Shown one piece after another: positions 62,801-64,000 of a stretch of 64,000 nucleotides of DNA. Below the pieces are notes generated by a model. It saw only the letters and a list, made by a program, of their open reading frames with translations, was not told the DNA's origin and made no database searches. The stretch's first letter is position 1. Every line of letters starts with the position of its first letter. Origin of the DNA: Gymnogyps californianus (lineage: Eukaryota > Chordata > Aves > Accipitriformes > Cathartidae). The DNA lies in contig NC_059473.1 of assembly GCF_018139145.2 (NCBI RefSeq), positions 60,432,707 to 60,496,706 of the forward strand, written 5' to 3'. Both the position numbers and the translations under genes were made by a program.

Positions 62801-64000
62801 TTTGCTTTCTCTTTGTAGTAATCATTCAGGACTTCCTGCAACCGAGCATTGTCTGTGTTAATATAGCCTTCTAACTCCACATTATCCAAGGCTCCAATTT
62901 CATCTTCATCAAATTGTTCAAAAAACTAAAATAAAGAATTGGATACCTGTAATTAGATCGCGTTTGTCATGCAACTTCTTGCTAGTTTAAAGATGATCTA
63001 CACATTTCTTTCTATTTGCCCCTTTTCCCTCTCCCCTCTCATTTGCTGAACAACTGCCAAACGCATCTGCAGTAGGATTTCCTCCTTACTGTCCATATCC
63101 TTTCAGCACGAGAGTCAGAAAGTTATCTTTTAATAATATATAAATCAGCTTCTGGAAAATGTTTCTTATCCTGATGCATTATTTCAATCTGTACATTAAA
63201 AAGCCTGTCACTGCTCAGGACAAAAGTTACACCACATTTCCACTGCTCTGACATCATTTCATGAATGCATATTTGGCACAGTGGGGAGAAAGGGTGAAAG
63301 AAGTGAGCCTTTACCAGGCACTTGTATATGATTCACTGTGTTGAACTGAGCTTCTCAGACAAAAGTCTAATACCAACTATGAATGCTCATTATAGCGATT
63401 GGAGTAATTTTGCTTAACTATATCAGTGTTAGGCCTTTTAATAGCAATTAACACTATAACATATTTAACACAAGCCTCAACACACACAATATTAAATGCG
63501 GAATATGCGCAAAGAACAGCCGTTTGATGCCCTGGCTACTGAAGGCAGTAAGAATTTGCACAGGCATACAGGACACTACCTTACAAGATGAATCAAAAGA
63601 CAAAGAAGCATTTAATACCCTTATGTTTAACAGTTACATTCTTGAGCTGCCTCACCTTCTCAAATCTGTCATCCAACAGGGTTAACTGCTCATTCCTTCT
63701 CATTACTGAAGATGTCATAGAATATTCTGTGAAACGACTCCTGGTTTCTTCTTGCATAAAAAGAAATTCTTTTGTCTGCCCATTAACCCCATCATCTGAT
63801 AAAGGACCTTCTGAATCATAGTCTTTATCATTACTGCAACTATCCTTTTCATCACTATCATCCTCCACATCTTCCCATTCATCTTCATCCTCAGCATCCA
63901 ATCCCCTGAACAGAAGTATAAAAACAGTTTTACAATAATACACGGACCTTTCCACAGCTCTGGCCAGTGTTGGGTTATCTGAAACAATTTGGCGAGAATA
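59740..64000 (-). CDS. LTV1: LTV1 ribosome biogenesis factor, 5' part beyond the window
   Basis: Seen: six exons on the minus strand (63656-63905, 62798-62925, 61695-61834, 61416-61468, 60464-60664, 59740-59853), all in phase, give 294 residues to a TGA at 59,740-59,742. In order they show an acidic stretch (EDEDEWEDVEDDSDE), the hallmark RFTEYSMTSSVMRRNEQLTL, EIGALDN-ELEG and LQEVLNDYYKEKA, KEKWDCESIL-STYSNLYNHP, KTGIPL-ILPQKGLTAKQ, a basic KARKQAIKEERK stretch and a coiled C-terminus ERRMEKKANKLAFKLEK ... LLNLKQNVQGLKL. Known: LTV1 binds pre-40S ribosomal particles, helps assemble the head of the small subunit, and is released after casein kinase 1 phosphorylation; it acts in nucleus and cytoplasm. 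The length is about the C-terminal 60% of the usual protein of roughly 475 residues. The N-terminal exons lie to the right of the window. Nothing looks broken. Confidence 0.97.
60464..60664 (-). CDS. LTV1: LTV1 internal exon: KTGIPLHILPQKGLTAKQ to basic region
   Basis: The acceptor is TCTATTTTAG and the donor AAAG|GTACAC. The 67 whole codons include PKPIKISQKTGIPLHILPQK, GLTAKQIERMQMINGSDLP and KEDRKARKQAIKEERK. Confidence 0.97.
61416..61468 (-). CDS. LTV1: LTV1 small internal exon: STYSNLYNHP
   Basis: The acceptor is TGACCTAG and the donor AAAG|GTAAAA. The 53 bases complete Ser and encode TYSNLYNHPTLIKEPSK. The exon is too short to stand out as an open frame and was found by phase and family motif. 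Confidence 0.93.
61695..61834 (-). CDS. LTV1: LTV1 internal exon: VKLDALEP to KEKWDCESIL
   Basis: The acceptor is CTTCTTCAAAG and the donor TTTTGA|GTAAGT. The first base completes Asn, followed by CVKLDALEPCEDLDSPVNEE, an acidic stretch (ESEEEKEEIVAVVIEEPKEK) and WDCESIL. Confidence 0.95.
62798..62925 (-). CDS. LTV1: LTV1 internal exon: EIGALDN and LNDYYKEK motifs
   Basis: The acceptor is TTTATTTTAG and the donor AAGAA|GTATGT. It encodes FFEQFDEDEIGALDNVELEG and LQEVLNDYYKEKAK plus two bases, followed in phase by the next exon. Confidence 0.97.
63656..63905 (-). CDS. LTV1: LTV1 internal exon: acidic region and SRFTEYSMTSSVMRRNEQL motif
   Basis: The acceptor is TTCTGTTCAG before GGGATTGG and the donor GAAG|GTGAGG. 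It encodes LDAEDEDEWEDVEDDSDE, a Ser/Asp stretch, then ETRSRFTEYSMTSSVMRRNE and LLDDRFEK. The motif is almost invariant across LTV1 proteins. The first base completes a codon from an exon outside the window. Confidence 0.97.

Noticed and set aside
63907..64000. Possible further LTV1 exon (ITQHWPELWK-like frame) at the right edge
   Set aside because: The text does not resemble LTV1 upstream of the acidic exon, and the putative donor GTCCGT is poor. It is more likely intron.
1..64000. CRISPR arrays, bacterial operons, tRNA or rRNA genes
   Set aside because: Nothing of the kind was seen. The window has vertebrate intron-exon structure and no direct-repeat arrays or cloverleaf sequences that I could recognise.

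Overview
The window is vertebrate nuclear DNA, most likely from a bird. Coding sequence is carried in short exons with ordinary GT-AG junctions, separated by long AT-rich introns. There is one decayed CR1-type LINE tail. There are also two solo LTRs of a type common in birds; they begin TGTCCTGG or TGTGCGGG and end CCACGACA. Three genes can be read from protein motifs, and their order matches the block PLAGL1 - ZC2HC1B - LTV1 that I recall from human 6q24 (chromosome 3 in chicken). I cannot name the species. The LTR type leans towards Neoaves, but that is a weak inference.

Layout. Positions 1-30,636 hold no protein-coding exon I can support: one reverse-oriented solo LTR (171-743), a CR1 fragment (about 16,660-17,050), a more GC-rich unexplained tract (about 9,500-13,560) and three CpG-containing patches (about 18.06-18.33, 26.4-27.1 and 28.3-28.65 kb) that could hold promoters or 5' non-coding exons. 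From 30,637 to 41,757, on the plus strand, six in-phase exons form one reading frame of 769 codons plus stop. Exons 1-4 encode a PR (SET-like) domain of the PRDM10/PRDM15 kind. Exon 5 starts with the single zinc finger that follows a PR domain, then runs without a break into the first two PLAG-family fingers. Exon 6 carries the other five fingers and a C-terminus that is clearly PLAGL1 (ZAC1). From 57,486 down to 46,940, on the minus strand, lies ZC2HC1B in seven exons, converging tail to tail with PLAGL1. Its last intron holds the second solo LTR (48,854-49,451). From the right edge down to 59,740, on the minus strand, are the last six coding exons of LTV1.

The most interesting object is the PR-domain/PLAGL1 composite gene. 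Mammalian PLAGL1 as I know it starts translation just before its first PLAG finger and has no PR domain. Here that start codon is absent, and the upstream PR exons are open, in phase and spliced correctly into the fingers. The gene would make a PRDM-type transcription regulator with a PLAGL1 DNA-binding region. Its first coding exon was not found.

The three genes do not form a pathway: PLAGL1 is a zinc-finger transcription factor, ZC2HC1B is a small zinc-finger protein of unknown role, and LTV1 is a 40S ribosome assembly factor. They are linked only by conserved synteny. A phase conflict between ZC2HC1B exons 5 and 6 is recorded as a finding.
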